DNA of 64,000 nucleotides from Undaria pinnatifida (GCA_012845835.1 JABAKD010000019.1:12020344-12084343); one strand, 5' to 3'. Shown: positions 11,401 to 22,800, counted from the first letter of the stretch. Program-made: numbers and translations. The notes: generated from the sequence alone by a model not told the origin.

Positions 11401-14400
11401 AATACGAGAGCATACCTCGATCGAGTTGAACGGAGCATGCTTCGATCAGGTTGAGCGCATGGATCCGACCACCAACCATGGAAGCGGTGGAGGTGGTGGA
11501 AAATTTCTATGGCAGCATTAAAATATTCCATGGATGTGGTGGAATTTTCAATGTCCATGAGTGTAGAAGCTTCCGTGTAAAAACTTCCCTACAAGGAAGC
11601 TTCTACTTCCGAGGAGCTGAATTTATGTTATATCGGAACTCATCAACCAACCAACCAACCAACCAACCAATACAATCGGTCTAAAATCCAATGAAATCAC
11701 CCAACCAGCCAATGAAATCGACCTGGTCGCTGAACGAACCAATCTAAAACAGGAGGATGCGGTGGACCCGAAGAGCCGGCACAAGGGAAAGTACGAGAGC
11801 GAGGCCTACCTGGCTGAAATCGGGATGCCCTTCACGTCCATCCGGCCCACCTACATCTACGGCCCGCTCAACTACAACCCGCTTGAGGAGTACTTCTTCG
11901 AGCGCCTCGACCAAGACCGTACGATCATCATCCCTGGTGAGTTGGCTGACTACTAGTGTAGAGCGGTAAATGAGGCAAGAGTACCTGGTAATAAGACCGT
12001 GTGCGTTCGAATGAAAAACCGAAACGAAACAAATCCCGCCGCATCCAAAACCCAAACCGCCAGGCCACCAAATCGCATTAGCACGGCGACCGCGGCCAGC
12101 TCGAGATGGCGCGCGACGAAGCGAGCTCGCCCGCTTCTGTGGACGCCGGGGTTGCGTACATCGGCTATATGCGCAGCTCTGGCAGTCGACAATACGGTGG
12201 CATTTGCTACCAGGCAGCCGCTGCGCAGCAGACCGACGAAATAGCCAGACTAGTTACATGATGGAGGCCTGTACACGCCCCATAATAAGGAATGTTTTTT
12301 TTTGTCTCTAAAGGCAGAAAACGGCCTCGGTCGCTTCGCTCCCCTCGTTCTTGCCTCATTATGTCACGGTGAGGAGACTGTAAAAAGCATATTTTTTTGG
12401 GCAGAAAACGGTCTCGGTCGCTTCGCTTCCTCGTTCTTGCCTCAATATGCTAATAGTTTGTCGACGACTACGAAGTGCCGTAGTTGTTGGTTGACTAGGT
12501 AGTACAGTGCATTACGGTTGTTAGCGCGTGCTACTTCGCATAATTATGTTTCTTTTTTTACGGTTACGTTTTAGCTTTTGCAATGTTCTGCTTTGTATAG
12601 AAATACTTAACAGTCGGTTGATTGGCTTAAGTGGTCACCCAACTCACCATTGGCCGTCAGTCAGGTCCAGCCAACTCTAAGCCCCACGAGCCAATTTTCT
12701 GCGTGCTGTTGGAGACTCACACCGGGCATGCTTTTGATGGCCTTTTTCGTTGTCTTGAAATATACGTGCTAGCCTTGATTTTGTTTTTCTCGCGATCTGA
12801 CGTATTTTTTTTCACCCTTTTCCCCCACCTTTTGCGCTGGCTGTTGTAGGCCACGGGCAGTACCTGACGGGACTGGGACACGTGAAGGACCTTGCACGGG
12901 CCATGGCTAACGTGCTCGGAAAGGAGAAGGCTAAGGGGCAGGTCTACAACGTGCAGGTGGGTGTCGCAACCGAAAGATATACCGTAGGATCTATATCATA
13001 TATTGATGATGAATTGATGATCTCTTGATGATCTAGATGATCTATAGATCATGTAGATCGTGTAGATAATCTAGATCGTGATCTCCCGGATATGTGTAAT
13101 ATGCTCGGGAAAGAGGTATCTAAGGGGCAGGTCTACAACGTGCGGGGTGAGTGCCGCCACGGAAAACGTACACCTACAACGTTACACACAACGGCAACCA
13201 CTATCTATGATATATGCAAACTCCCCCTCCGAAAAAATCCGATGTGATTGGCTTGACACCCCTGGAGTGTCTTAAGTTGAAAGGGGGACAAAACTCTTGT
13301 AGAAATTAAAAAAAAAAAAATTGCCCTGGTAGCCACCGCGCATTTAACCCGTCAAGTAACACCGACCAGCCCGAAAGAGTGTATGTCTTACCTATTTTGG
13401 GGCAGATCAATCCCTGATTGATGTGATCTGCGTGTTGTAGATCACGCTTGCCGGGGGTGGGATCTGCCCGACAAGGGTCTTGTCATGCAGGTTCGGTCGG
13501 GTGAGATGTGTATGATCCAACTTTTGCACAGCATGTCACAACGGCAAAAATAGAATCTGCATGATTTGTATGATCTGTGATCGAGATAATCTAGATCATC
13601 TAGATCATAATATTATCTATATTATCTATATGATCTCTATGGTATATATGGTTTATATGACCTATATGGTCTACATGATATATAAGTACATGTATGATCA
13701 TTCTTTTTGGGGGGGATTCGGTCAGGAGTTTTTTCCGTCTCGGCCTCAGTATGCGATTCTCGGAACTGGAATTCTCGGTCAAATAGCTTCGTTCGAGCGC
13801 CGTCTTCGGGGGGCGGCTCAAACGCCCCTCGCCCTGCCGTATCCGTTCCGCATCTGGCCGGGATCGGGTACTTGGGCTGAGTGAGACAAGCTAGAAGTGC
13901 GCATTTTTTTTGTATTTTGGGCGGTATACGCCAGAGCTATTCTTGGATCTTGGCATACTTCGAAGTATATATGCAGAGCTTGAACGAAAAAAAACATGCA
14001 TATGGGAGAACATTTATTTCCAAGTTGGCATCATTTTCAAATTGGCTTCTTATTTCGTCCCCACCACACTTTTTCATGGTCACACCTCGAAGCGTTTGGC
14101 CTATTGTGCACATCGTACTGCTGACTGCTGTGTCGTTGCTTTTCGATATCGGATTTCATGGTTGAATACCTTTGTTCGAGCGTTCGTTGTCTTCGAGGGG
14201 GGCCGTTCCCTACCCAACAACATCATTACACCTAGTGTCCGTGCGGATTCTTCATTCTAGAGAGATACAATTTTTATAATTTTGTGGTCACAGACTGTGA
14301 CGCAGAGTAAATCAAATAATCGCAATTAATCAAGGTATAAAGCAAGTGAAATGCTAGCAGCGTACCGGGTACGAGAACACAACAAAACAGGCCAGACCAT

Positions 14401-17400
14401 AAAAAAAATAGAAAACAAACACAACGAACGGAGTCGCTTTTAAAAATTGCAGTACGAGAAGCAATGTTTTGTCAGTCTTTTTCATCGCCGCTCCAAAGAG
14501 TCGTTCCGTATATATTGGTCCACGATCCACGATCCATCTTTCAGGACCGCGTAATATATATCCCACACTAATTCCATGTAAATTTATCCCCACAAACGAA
14601 ACGTGGATGCATTTCTAAAGGTAGGTGTGATTATCAAGGTGGTAGTGTTTCGAACGCTTTGTTGTGTGGTCGCAAGAATTGCGCTGGCTACTGACTGTTG
14701 TTGTTGCTGCTGCTGGTCAATACATCGTGTGCGCCGGCAGTTAATTGATGGCAGTATAATATAATGTAGGGATCTTCTTGAAAATGTCGTCTTGTGTTCA
14801 CCAGGAATTAACCGCGATGATACAGAGTAATAGGGATCTTCTTGACAAATATCTCCTGGCACTCGACGATATATTAATAGCAATATCATAAAAAATAGGG
14901 ATCTTCTACACAAATATATCGTGGTACCTATCACTACACGTACGCACGTCAGACGCAAGTCAATTGGAAAAAAGAAAATAATGGAAAAGACAACGGCGCA
15001 CAATTTTTTTTTTTCCGACACCTAACCCCCAAAACTTTTTTTTGGGGCCCTTCAGGGGGGGGGGATACGAAGGTCCCATCCCCCCCCCCAAACGCCATAC
15101 AATTTCCTATATAAACAAGTCTATAGTAAATCCTATACGAGTATATAAAGTGGGCACACAGGGGGTAGTACAATCCACGTAGCCCCTGCTCAACAGTACC
15201 GCAGCCCGCAGCCGCGGTACCGTCCGTAGCAGAGGAGCGAGAGAGCGAGAGCTTGGGGAGAGCGGTCACGATGAGCACAGTCTCCGTGGGGAGGGGATTC
15301 CTATCACCAACCCCCTTCGACAAAGCGGCTTGGCTAAACCGCGTCTGCCGAGAGCGAGCGGATGGCTTTGCCGCTGCGGACACAACGGGGGCGGAGGGGG
15401 TTGATGGTACAGACGGGTCACTCTCAGACGAGTCCTCAGTGGAGACGGGGGACTCGGTTGAAGATGAGAGCTCGGGGTCGGAAGAGGAGGAGGAGGAGGA
15501 GGAGGAGGAGGAGGAGGAGGAGGAGGAGGAGGAGGAGGAGGAGGAGGAGGAGGAGGAAGAGGAGGAGGAGGAGGAGGAGGAGGAGGAGGAGGAGGAGGAG
15601 GAGGAGGAGGAGGAGGAGGAGGAGGAGGAGGAGGAGGAGGAGGAGGAGGAGGAGGAGGAGGAGGGGGGGTTGGGGGTGGGGGTGGGGGTGAGGGGGGAAG
15701 AGGATGAAGGGCGAACGCGCTCAACGCGAAAGCGCTCGAAGAAACGGCGGTTTAGTCTTGTTGAGGGAGGGGGAGGGGCTTCGGGGAGTGAATAATAAGT
15801 ACCATGCAAGACAAATTGCTATTATTTGTGGATGGGTGTTGCACGTGGCGAAGGTGATTCCACCGCCGTAGGCTCATCGACAGCCCCTCTTCGGTATGTT
15901 GCCGGCTTGACTAAGCTTGGAATTATGACGGTTCGACGCATGGGTATGTGTCATTTGGTTGTGTCATTTCGATACATTCGACCGAGGTCAAATGTCGTGG
16001 ACTTGTCGCAGAGGCTAGAGAAGTTCTAAGCTACTTGTAGCTGAGGGGTTGTCCCCAAGCACTACTGCTGTACTTCAAGACTTGAAAACCAAATAAGAGT
16101 GTCCCCAGCCCACCACAGCTTATTTCAGTCCATGACGTGGCAATCTACACCTTCCTAGTAACAAGGTCCTGCTTGCACGTCGTGCCGTGAACACCACCAC
16201 ACGCAAGCACACGCAATGGAGAAGGAGAAAGCCAAAAGAAAGCCTGTAAGAAAGTATTGAAGAAATAAAACTTTTTTCACACCCCTCCGGGGGGGGGGGG
16301 GGGGGTAGGGTTAGGTGTCGGAATTTTTTTTTTTTGTGCGCCCTTGGAAAAGACAGAAGAAAGAAAAGGGGTATTATCTTCCGATTCAAGATCACCCTGT
16401 GTCAAGCCGAAGCAGGCGCTCATTGCTCTTATCTGTTGTAGGCCATATATATATATATGGCTGTTAGTATGCCAGGACATGGCGATTTGACCGCTCTTCT
16501 TTTCTCCCGAATGTCTTTATTGTGACGCTCTGGGCACCAACTGCATAGATTCATCCCGAGGTCGAGCGTTTGGCACGAATTGCGGTCGCATGGCAATTTT
16601 TGGCCCTGCGCGAGTAGTATTCAAGAAAACCCGCGAAAATATTAGCGAGCTTAGGTTTCTGACCCAACAAGCGAATGAAATTGGAATTTTCAGCGATTTT
16701 TTTCGGTGCCGCTTAAACGACAAAAAGGTGATTATTCGGGCACAGCAAGTATTTTCATGATTATTCGACCATTATGCCAGTGAGTCAAATACGCACCGTT
16801 TTGGCCTAATTTGAGTCTTTTTTTCACGGTTGGCTATTATGCTCGAGTGGTGCCAGTCATAGTTCCACATATTATCATGTCGTTTTTCTTTGAACACCCA
16901 TTTTTGTTTGAAATTAGTTGTGATTATTACTGGGGGGGGCTGAATCCTGCATACAAATGGCTCTGATTGGTCCATTTATATTGCGTTTGGTGCTGTTGTT
17001 GTTGCTGTTCAAGTGTTTCTCATCCTCATTTTGAGCGCGCTTCCTCGGCACGCCAACCTCATGCAGGCTAAAAATCGCTTTCTTGTGCGACCTATCATGC
17101 AAATAACTTACTGAACTGCGCTCGCATTGCAACAATGTTTGCCGTATGCGAGAAGTATGTGAGAAAACCCGACTCGGTCGAAATAATTGTGAGCTTATTG
17201 GGTCAAAGCCTACCAGCCAATCACGAAAAATACGCCAATTGTGTCGGGGTTGACACGCCGTGCGGGGAGGTATATCGACCCGGGAGATCATCGTTATAGT
17301 TCTCGCGTTGTTGGGGCTGTAGAGATTCGGGGGATTTCTGAACCGGGGATAGGGCCCTGTCTCCCCCGTGTGCGACGGAACTGCCCCCCATCGGTCGGTG

Positions 17401-20400
17401 AGCCTCTATCATCCTCCTACTAGGGTGGGGGGCCGCTGTGGAGCTCGAACCAATCAGCGATTCTAGCCAATGGAACTGGAGTTTCCACACCGTGGGGGGC
17501 GGTGTCGACCCGAGAGAACTCGGTTTTCTTCCCCCGTTTGTCTAATTTTTAGATATATGGAATGACCCCTGGACCGAGGATTGGACCCTATCGTCTCCGA
17601 GTGGAGCTGGCTCTAGAATACACGAACCGCAGCCAGTTAGAGATCGGCCGGTCGGTGGCATTGGGGATTTCCACACTGTGCGGGGAGGTGTAAATCCTGG
17701 TGATATATCCGTGTTCGTTCCTGGGGTTGTCGGAGTTGTATATATGTGAATTGATTATGATTCTGGGAATGGACCCTGTCGTCCCCAGATGACGGTTACT
17801 TTATGTACGGTCTCCGACCAATGAGCGACCAGCAATCAGACAAAAAGGCCATACCAGGATTTTTTTTATGTTTATATTTTCGTCTAAAACTCGATCGAGC
17901 CTGAAAATCTTAACTACCAAATTATTTGTTCAGTGCTATCGCGTACTACCAATATTTCATCGACCAGACGAGAGTGGTCTGCAGCAACAAGTAGCAGCAT
18001 TAGACTATTACAATAGCATTCGAGGAATTGAATGACGAAGGCAGCCACACCGTGTTTCACGCCTAGAACACCGCCAGCAAGTCTCTCCACGATCACTATA
18101 CACACGGAGACGCAGTCGGTCTGCGAGCCTCGGATCTAGATTTTATGAAAATTAAAATACACTCCAGCTGCTGTGAGATCGAAGATTTTGTCGAAACTCA
18201 TCTTTGCAACCTGTGTGTGATACTTCGATCGCGCGTATTGTATTATAGTATCATGCATGTAGTAGCAGAGGCTGGCTCAGTGCGCGCCTGACAGTTGCTA
18301 CGAAGAGAACATGCAGCAACCATTTTGCCATCCCTCTGCTGGCCCTAGATGCTTGGTTGAATCGAAACGTCAAGAAACGCACTCGAAACGACTCTTCGTG
18401 GCCAGACTAGAGGGTCAGTCTGCGTGGGCTCGAATTCATCGATCGAAATATATATATATATATATATATTGTGAAGCTCGGAATCGGATTCACGCAAGAA
18501 CCGGAGAAACGGAGGAAACGTCAGAAGTAGTAAGTAGTCCACTGTTATTAATAGTCTATATCGATCTCTTGGCATTGCTTTACGTTATACACGCGTAGAC
18601 TATGTATTGTGTGGTAACGGTTTTTACTCTATCGAATATTGAATCGAACAAGTCGAAGTGCTGCCCTGCCCTACCCGGAGCATGGGTGCCGGCGAATGCC
18701 GGCACCCATTCGGAGCCCTTGTATGGTATATGATCTATATGATCTATATGATCTATATGATTTATATTATCTATATGATTTATATTATCTACATGATATA
18801 TGTGACCTAGATCGTGATCTGTAAGATGTGTGTAAGGTAACGTTGTCGTGTAGGGGGCTCTGCAACTTCCGTGTGGCTGTCATTGGAGTGTTGTTGCCCC
18901 TTCCAAAGATATTGTTAATCGTACGAGCGAAGCGAGTTGCTAGATTACATGGCCGCCTGAAATACATTCAAATCTATTGGCTGACTTCTAAGGTCGCCTA
19001 AGATATCAAATTCCATTTCTATTTCACACGCTCCATGCAAAATTCCGTTCACGTCCCACGATGTTTTGTTTGTTCGTTTTTCGTCTCCAGGACAACCGTG
19101 CGATTTCGTTCGACGGCATGGCGAGGGCTTGCGCCGAGGCTATGGGGAAGGACCCAGCAGGTACGACATGCCGTGTCATAAGAAATGCGACGCAATCTAC
19201 GATGAGAAGTGCACTACAATTTGTCGTAGAGTCCTCGCTTAAGGAGCTCTATATGCCTTATAAGCCAAAAAAAAGATTTGGGAAAAAACAAAAGTACTTT
19301 CCCCCGATAAATACTCGTAATCCCATGACCTAGATATTCAACAAAAAAATATTGCAAAAAAAAAGGAACGAAATTCCGACGATTTTGGAAAAAAGGAGCC
19401 CCGTCATGCAGAAAACGTTTTCAGCCAAAAAGTGGTACACCTTAAGTATCTCTATCGTAGAACGCGTCATGTGTTGCTGAAATGGTGCAGTAGTCAGGAC
19501 AGGACAGGACAGGACAGCAAACAAAAAAAAAGGCGAGGCTTTCTTCATTTCCGCCGCGGAAAAGCGAGCAAAAATGGAAATACTCGATCAACAAACCGTC
19601 TCAGCACTACACCGCCCTTTTTGCCACGGAAACTACTGCACCATTTCAGCAATACATAAAGCGTTCTACGATAGAAATATTTAAGGTATAATTCCGTGGC
19701 AAAAAGGGCGGTGCAGTGCTGAGACGGTTTGTTGATCGAGTATTTCCTTTTTTGCTGGCTTCTCGGCGACGGAAATGAAGAAAGCCTCGCCTTTTTTTGT
19801 TTGCTGTCCTGTCCTGTCCTGTCCTGTCCTGTCCTGTCCTGTCCTATCCTGTCCTGCCCTTCCTTCCTTCCTTCTCTATGTAGCGTGCTTCTTTCTTTGC
19901 TTGCTTGTTTGTTACAGTTGTTGGTTCGTGCTTGGTTTGCTTCCCTCCTTAACCCCTTCTCCCCCTTCTTCCCTTTTCGTGTATTGCCCTTGTTTATCGT
20001 TCGTCCTGTCCCGGGCTTTGCGCCCCCCCCCACCCCCCCCACCCCCCGCCCAACCCGCGATCCCCCTGCCCCCGCAGCCATAGACATCAAGCACTTCGAC
20101 CCCGCAGCATTCGACTTCGGCAAGAAGAAAGCCTTCCCCATGAGGCCAGGACATTTCTTTGCCAGCTGCGAGAAGGCGATGACCGACCTCGACTGGACCC
20201 CGGAGTTCAACACCGTGGATGGCCTCAGGGATTCTTACGAGAACGACTTTGTCCACAAGAAGGTAGACGAAGTTGTGGAATATTTCCAGACCTCTAAGAA
20301 ATGCCTGGACGCGGGGGGGTGAGAGTCTAGAAATGGATATGCGCCTAGTTGCGCGCGCGAGGGGGGGTGGTTGTGGAGCTCCAGGCCTGAATGAAATGCC

Positions 20401-21608
20401 ACCCCCCCCCCCCTGTCCGAGTCTCGGAAAAACAACTAACGTCTCTGCCCGTTTCTACCTTCACCCTCTTTGCGCCTCCATCCACCTTTTTTGTACCTTC
20501 ACCGTCCTTCGTACCTTCGCCCTCCCCTTTTTGTACCTTCGCCGTTTGTAGGTTCATTCCACATTCTACCTTCACCCCCCTTTTTGGTACCTTTCCCGTT
20601 TGTGCCTTCATCCCGCATTGTTAGACCCGTGAGTCGGCAGAAATCCACGACTAATAACTAATCGGTAGGTGCTGTGAGCAAATTAAACTACTTTAGTCGG
20701 CAAGTCGGCTGGTGGACCCAACTGATATCCAGCCGAGTTGCCGGCTTAAGTCAGGTGAGCGAAGCGAGCCGAGTCAGCTCCCACAGGCCGAGGGGGGGCC
20801 CGCTCATAGAGTATAACATGTATCCCATATTAAAACAAATCCTTCCTGCGAGTATGGCAATCCAGTAAGTCGGCTAGCCGGCATCTGCTGGAAGCTACTA
20901 ACTAGTGTCCCGACTAACAAGTAGTTTTGACTTGGGTCGTGCCGACCGATAGTTCTACCCTTTGCACTTGCGCCCCCGTTTCTTCCTTCTCCCCCCTTTT
21001 TTGTACCTTCGCCCTCCGTTCTACCTGTACGTCCCTTTTTTGTACCTTCCCCGTTTGTACCCTCCCCGTGCGTACCTTCCCCGTTTGTACCTTCCTCCTT
21101 TGTACCTTGACTTCTCTCTTTTTTACCTGCACAGCCCGTTTGTACTTTTACACCCCTTTGTACCTCCACGTTCCTTTTTCGTACCTTCCACGTTTGTATC
21201 TTTTCCCCTTTGTACCTTTGCTCCCCTTGTTTGTACCTACCAACCTCTGTGTACCTCCACACAATTTTGTACTTTGACACCCCTTTGTACCTTCACGTCC
21301 CTTTTTCGTACCTTCCACGTTTGGATCTACCCCCCTTTGTACCTTTGCTCCCCTTTTTTGTACCTTCAAATCTCTTGTGTACCTTCACACCCTTTTGTAC
21401 CTCCACACCCCTTTCTACGTTCACACGCCTTTGTACCTTCACCCCCCTTTTTTGTACCTTCACACCCCCTTGTACCCTCGCTCCCCTTTGCACCTCCACC
21501 CCCCTTTTGTACCTTATAAAGGCGGCGGGAGGCCTGAAGAACGACTTCGAGTGCGACGACCTGGTGATCAACGACCAGACTATCGACAACCTGCTCTCCA
21601 GAAATTAA
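8418..21608 (+). CDS. CSP41B: chloroplast stem-loop RNA-binding protein CSP41b-like (atypical SDR), 8 exons
   Basis: CSP41 proteins are atypical short-chain dehydrogenase/epimerase-fold proteins of the plastid that bind stem-loop RNA and stabilise plastid transcripts and ribosomes. Exons are 8418-8627, 9860-9979, 11161-11334, 11753-11936, 12850-12956, 19091-19160, 20078-20262 and 21522-21608. All have GT-AG borders and phases agree, giving 1137 nt or 378 aa, the usual family length. Residues 1-24 are a hydrophobic signal-like leader ending GMVAG-FALSP, a heterokont plastid-import site. The Rossmann motif VLVIGGTRFSG is near 47-57. Further family blocks are YNRGKTANKQLPCESD, YVFMSSAGVYLKSELMPH, DAVDPKSRHKGK, TSIRPTYIYGPLNYNP, LGHVKDLARA, DFGKKKAFPMRPGHFFAS and a DDLVINDQT tail. 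ATG 8418 is chosen over in-frame ATG 8286 because of its context (ACCATGG) and the clean leader. Introns are 0.4-6.1 kb. Confidence 0.93.
8628..9859 (+). other. CSP41 intron 1, no embedded feature recognised
   Basis: It is T/G-rich, with a poly-T tract near 9185-9245 and a C-rich polypyrimidine run before the acceptor at 9859. I see no repeat family shared with the rest of the window and no convincing ORF. Confidence 0.5.
10046..10960 (+). repeat. six decaying copies of CSP41 exon 2 plus donor-side intron
   Basis: The 3' 90 bases of exon 2 (from CCTTGCGAATC to GACCCGGAG) and the first 45-50 intron bases (GTACAT...TTTTTTGTCGCACGTGACATGT) are repeated. Copies start near 10046, 10268, 10482, 10707, 10838 and 10914, the last two being 5'-truncated. 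Copies 1, 2 and 4 keep an open frame related to PCESDAEYAKRS and a GT-like donor. Copy 3 has a stop (CCTTGA). None has a clear acceptor, so I treat them as exon-derived repeats in intron 2 and not as used exons. They create a misleading 274-codon ORF. Confidence 0.85.
12300..12450 (+). repeat. two-copy tandem repeat in CSP41 intron 4
   Basis: GGCAGAAAACGG(C/T)CTCGGTCGCTTCGCT and CTCGTTCTTGCCTCA(T/A)TATG occur twice about 90 bases apart. The remainder of the intron (11937-12849) shows nothing else distinctive. Confidence 0.7.
13080..13150 (+). repeat. decayed copy of the 3' part of CSP41 exon 5
   Basis: ATATGCTCGGGAAAGAGG and AAGGGGCAGGTCTACAACGTGC, followed by GGTGAGT, repeat the end of exon 5 (12850-12956) about 190 bases downstream. 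It keeps a donor-like site but has no visible acceptor. Confidence 0.8.
13560..13700. repeat. TATGATCTA-type AT-rich microsatellite
   Basis: Imperfect repeats of ATGATCTATATG/TATGGTCTA lie in the long CSP41 intron 5. A similar stretch is found at 18720-18800. Between here and 14620 I recognise nothing. Confidence 0.6.
14760..14915 (+). repeat. three-copy tandem repeat with TAGGGATCTTCTTGA core
   Basis: AGGGATCTTCT occurs at about 14769, 14832 and 14897, each followed by A-rich and CTGGCACTCGACGATATAT-like sequence. The unit is about 65 bases. It has no coding content. Confidence 0.6.
15271..15795 (+). CDS. hypothetical acidic protein with long poly-Glu tract, intronless
   Basis: I do not recognise this ORF. 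It encodes 174 aa: a Ser/Thr/Asp-rich N-terminal 70 residues starting MSTVSVGRGFLSPTPF, about 60 nearly uninterrupted Glu residues from the GAG microsatellite, a short GLGVGVGV stretch, and a basic tail with RKRSKKRRF, which looks like a nuclear localisation signal. TATA-like TATATAAAC and TATATAAAG lie at about 15110 and 15145. Against it: the ORF sits inside a CSP41 intron, its openness depends partly on the repeat, and the opposite strand is open as well (poly-Ser). It could be a real nested gene, a transposon passenger or chance. Confidence 0.25.
   Translation: MSTVSVGRGFLSPTPFDKAAWLNRVCRERADGFAAADTTGAEGVDGTDGSLSDESSVETGDSVEDESSGSEEEEEEEEEEEEEEEEEEEEEEEEEEEEEEEEEEEEEEEEEEEEEEEEEEEEEEEEEEEEEGGLGVGVGVRGEEDEGRTRSTRKRSKKRRFSLVEGGGGASGSE
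15480..15665. repeat. (GAG)n trinucleotide microsatellite
   Basis: About 62 near-perfect GAG/GGA triplets, interrupted only by two GAA codons at most, then a GGGGTT/GGGGTG stretch. The high purity suggests recent expansion and probable length polymorphism. Confidence 0.95.
17240..17880 (+). repeat. three-copy tandem repeat, unit about 215-230 bp, CSP41 intron 5
   Basis: CACGCCGTGCGGGGAGGTATATCGACCC recurs in diverged form near 17255, 17485 and 17670 as CACACCGTG or CACACTGTGCGGGGAGGTG. Each copy is followed by GTTCTCGCG/GTTCCTGGG, an ATATATG word and GGACCCTGTCGTCCCC-like sequence. A second weak duplication links 16515-16720 and 17090-17230. Confidence 0.6.
18440..18800. repeat. (AT)n and TATGATCTA microsatellites
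   Basis: Pure TA dinucleotides lie at about 18450-18470 and TATATGATCTATATGATC runs at 18722-18800. Both are in CSP41 intron 5, which shows no other recognised content from 17880 to 19090. Confidence 0.8.
19434..19855. repeat. nested long inverted repeat in CSP41 intron 6
   Basis: Arm 19496-19630 (AGGACA units, CAAACAAAAAAAAAGGCGAGGC ... CCTTTTTGCCACGGA) is almost exactly complementary to 19693-19810, which ends in (TGTCC)n to 19855. The 62-base spacer 19631-19692 is itself an inverted copy of the left flank 19434-19494 (TATCGTAGAACGCGTCATG...TGAAATGGTGCAGTAG). The order is therefore F, L, F-inverted, L-inverted, allowing two competing hairpins. Confidence 0.85.
20410..21515 (+). repeat. minisatellite, about 20-22 bp unit TTTGTACCTTCACACCCC
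   Basis: More than 30 imperfect units of CCCTTTTTTGTACCTTCAC fill most of CSP41 intron 7 and run almost to the exon 8 acceptor at 21521, so the repeat supplies its pyrimidine-rich 3' end. The array is interrupted at 20640-20935 by a different dispersed repeat. Confidence 0.85.
20690..20885 (+). repeat. dispersed repeat with CACAGGCCGAGGGGGGCCCGCT core, copy 1
   Basis: This segment (TTAGTCGGCAAGTCGGCTGGTGGACCCAACTGAT ... GGCAATCCAGTAAGTCGG) is shared in the same orientation with 47370-47570. It splits the TACCTTC minisatellite in two, so it probably inserted into it. At about 195 bp with no ORF, its class is unknown. Confidence 0.6.
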
Positions 21609-21824
21609 TAGGCTTTGTCTTTAGCTTTTCGCTCGTAAGCTTTGAAGCGTTTTTTTTTTTATTGAAGGAAGGCGTGCTTTGAGGTTACGGGCGGAAGGGG
21701 GATGGGTTGGTCGCCCGTCCCAAGTTTAACGGTCGATCTGTTTGGTGGGGTAGTCGTTACGTTGGTTGTTGCGTTGGTCGGTCCCGTCAGGCGGTACGAA
21801 TAAGAAATGCGAGATTGGTCATTA

Positions 21825-22210
21825 TGTCGGTCGGTCGGTCGGTCGGTCGGTCGGTCGTGCGATTGGTTGATCCCGTCAAAAGAGGTAGTAAGACTGGAGT
21901 GGTTGTAACGTCGATTATTCGATCGGTTTCATGGGACGGTACGATTTATCGGCCGTTTTTTATGTCGTTCGGTCGATCGGCCCTTGTCACGCGGTACTTT
22001 TTTTTAATCTGTCGGTACGTCGGTCGTCCGGCCCTTGTCACGCGGTATTTTTTTTTATTCTGTCGGTACGTCGGTCGTCCGGTTGGTCGGTACCGGCGAG
22101 CGGTACGAGTAAGATGGATTACATTGGTCGTTAAGTCGGTCGGTCGGTCAGTCGGTCGGTCGGTCGGCGGGTCGGCGGGTCGGCGGGTCGATCGGTCGTT
22201 CGATCGATCG
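21825..22210 (+). repeat. GGTC/CGGT tetranucleotide-rich repeat
   Basis: Pure (GGTC)n at 21832-21856 and 22136-22190 is embedded in a longer, imperfect stretch where GTCGGTACGTCGGTCGTCCGG recurs about 65 bases apart. It lies just downstream of the CSP41 stop, in the 3' flank. Confidence 0.75.
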
Positions 22211-22389
22211 GTCGGTTCCGTCAAAAGCGGAAATAACCGTGCTGGACGGTGGATGTTTTTTTCTTTACTTGTTTTTGTTCCATGGGGACACTCATTTTTT
22301 GGCCTGTTTTGTGACAATGGGCTAGGTTTGTAAGGTAAATAAATTACCTGCTATAATCTGATAACATCGTCATCGTCGACGGAAGTGGC

Positions 22390-22800
22390 TGTTACAATGA
22401 CTATTCGATCTGTTCGTCAAGCGGTAACACCGACAACTTGGCACTTGTCGACGATTATTCGATCGGTTCGTCAAAAGCGGTAGTACCGTTTGTTTGGTAC
22501 AAGTACTTCGTCGACGATTCGATCGGTTCGTCAAGCGGTACCACCGGCATTAGGCATTTCGTCGACAACTATTCGATCGGTTCGTCAAGCGGTATTACCG
22601 TCTGTTGGGTATTTCGTCGACGATTCGATCGGCTCGTCAAGCGGTAATACCGTCCAATTGGTGTTTCGTCGGCGATTCAAGCGGCAATACCGTCTACCAG
22701 GTACTGTTCGTACTTCGTTGACAATCGATTCATCAAGCGGTATCACCGCCTACTAGGTGTTTCGTGGACGATTATTTGATCGGTTCGTCAAAGCGGTGAT
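22390..22800 (+). repeat. tandem repeat, unit about 55-65 bp, GTCGACGATTCGATCGGTTCGTCAAGCGGTA
   Basis: About seven imperfect copies of TCGACGATT(AT)TCGATCGGTTCGTCAAGCGGTAnTACCG. Internal palindromes (CGATCG, CGGTAATACCG) would favour hairpins. There is no coding content. Confidence 0.8.

Larger units (their letters stand above)
14996..16341. mobile_element. 1.35-kb segment bounded by inverted repeats, carrying the GAG-repeat ORF
   Basis: The left end GCGCACAA-(T)n-CCGACACCTAACCC (14996-15029) reappears inverted as GGGTTAGGTGTCGGAA-(T)n-GTGCGC (16308-16341), flanking the GAG-rich ORF. Both ends lie next to GGAAAAGACA in direct orientation (about 14983 and 16348), a possible but offset target duplication. 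This may be a non-autonomous DNA transposon that has captured or generated the ORF. No transposase is present, and the poly-A/T inside the repeats weakens the case. Confidence 0.45.

Noticed and set aside
14949-15809. Minus-strand 286-codon poly-Ser ORF
   Set aside because: It is the complement of the GAG microsatellite; the plus-strand ORF has the better start context and composition, and neither is certain.
17914-18105. 63-codon minus-strand ORF of protein-like composition
   Set aside because: It reads like a plausible hydrophobic peptide but has no recognisable family, and lies inside a CSP41 intron with no supporting signals.
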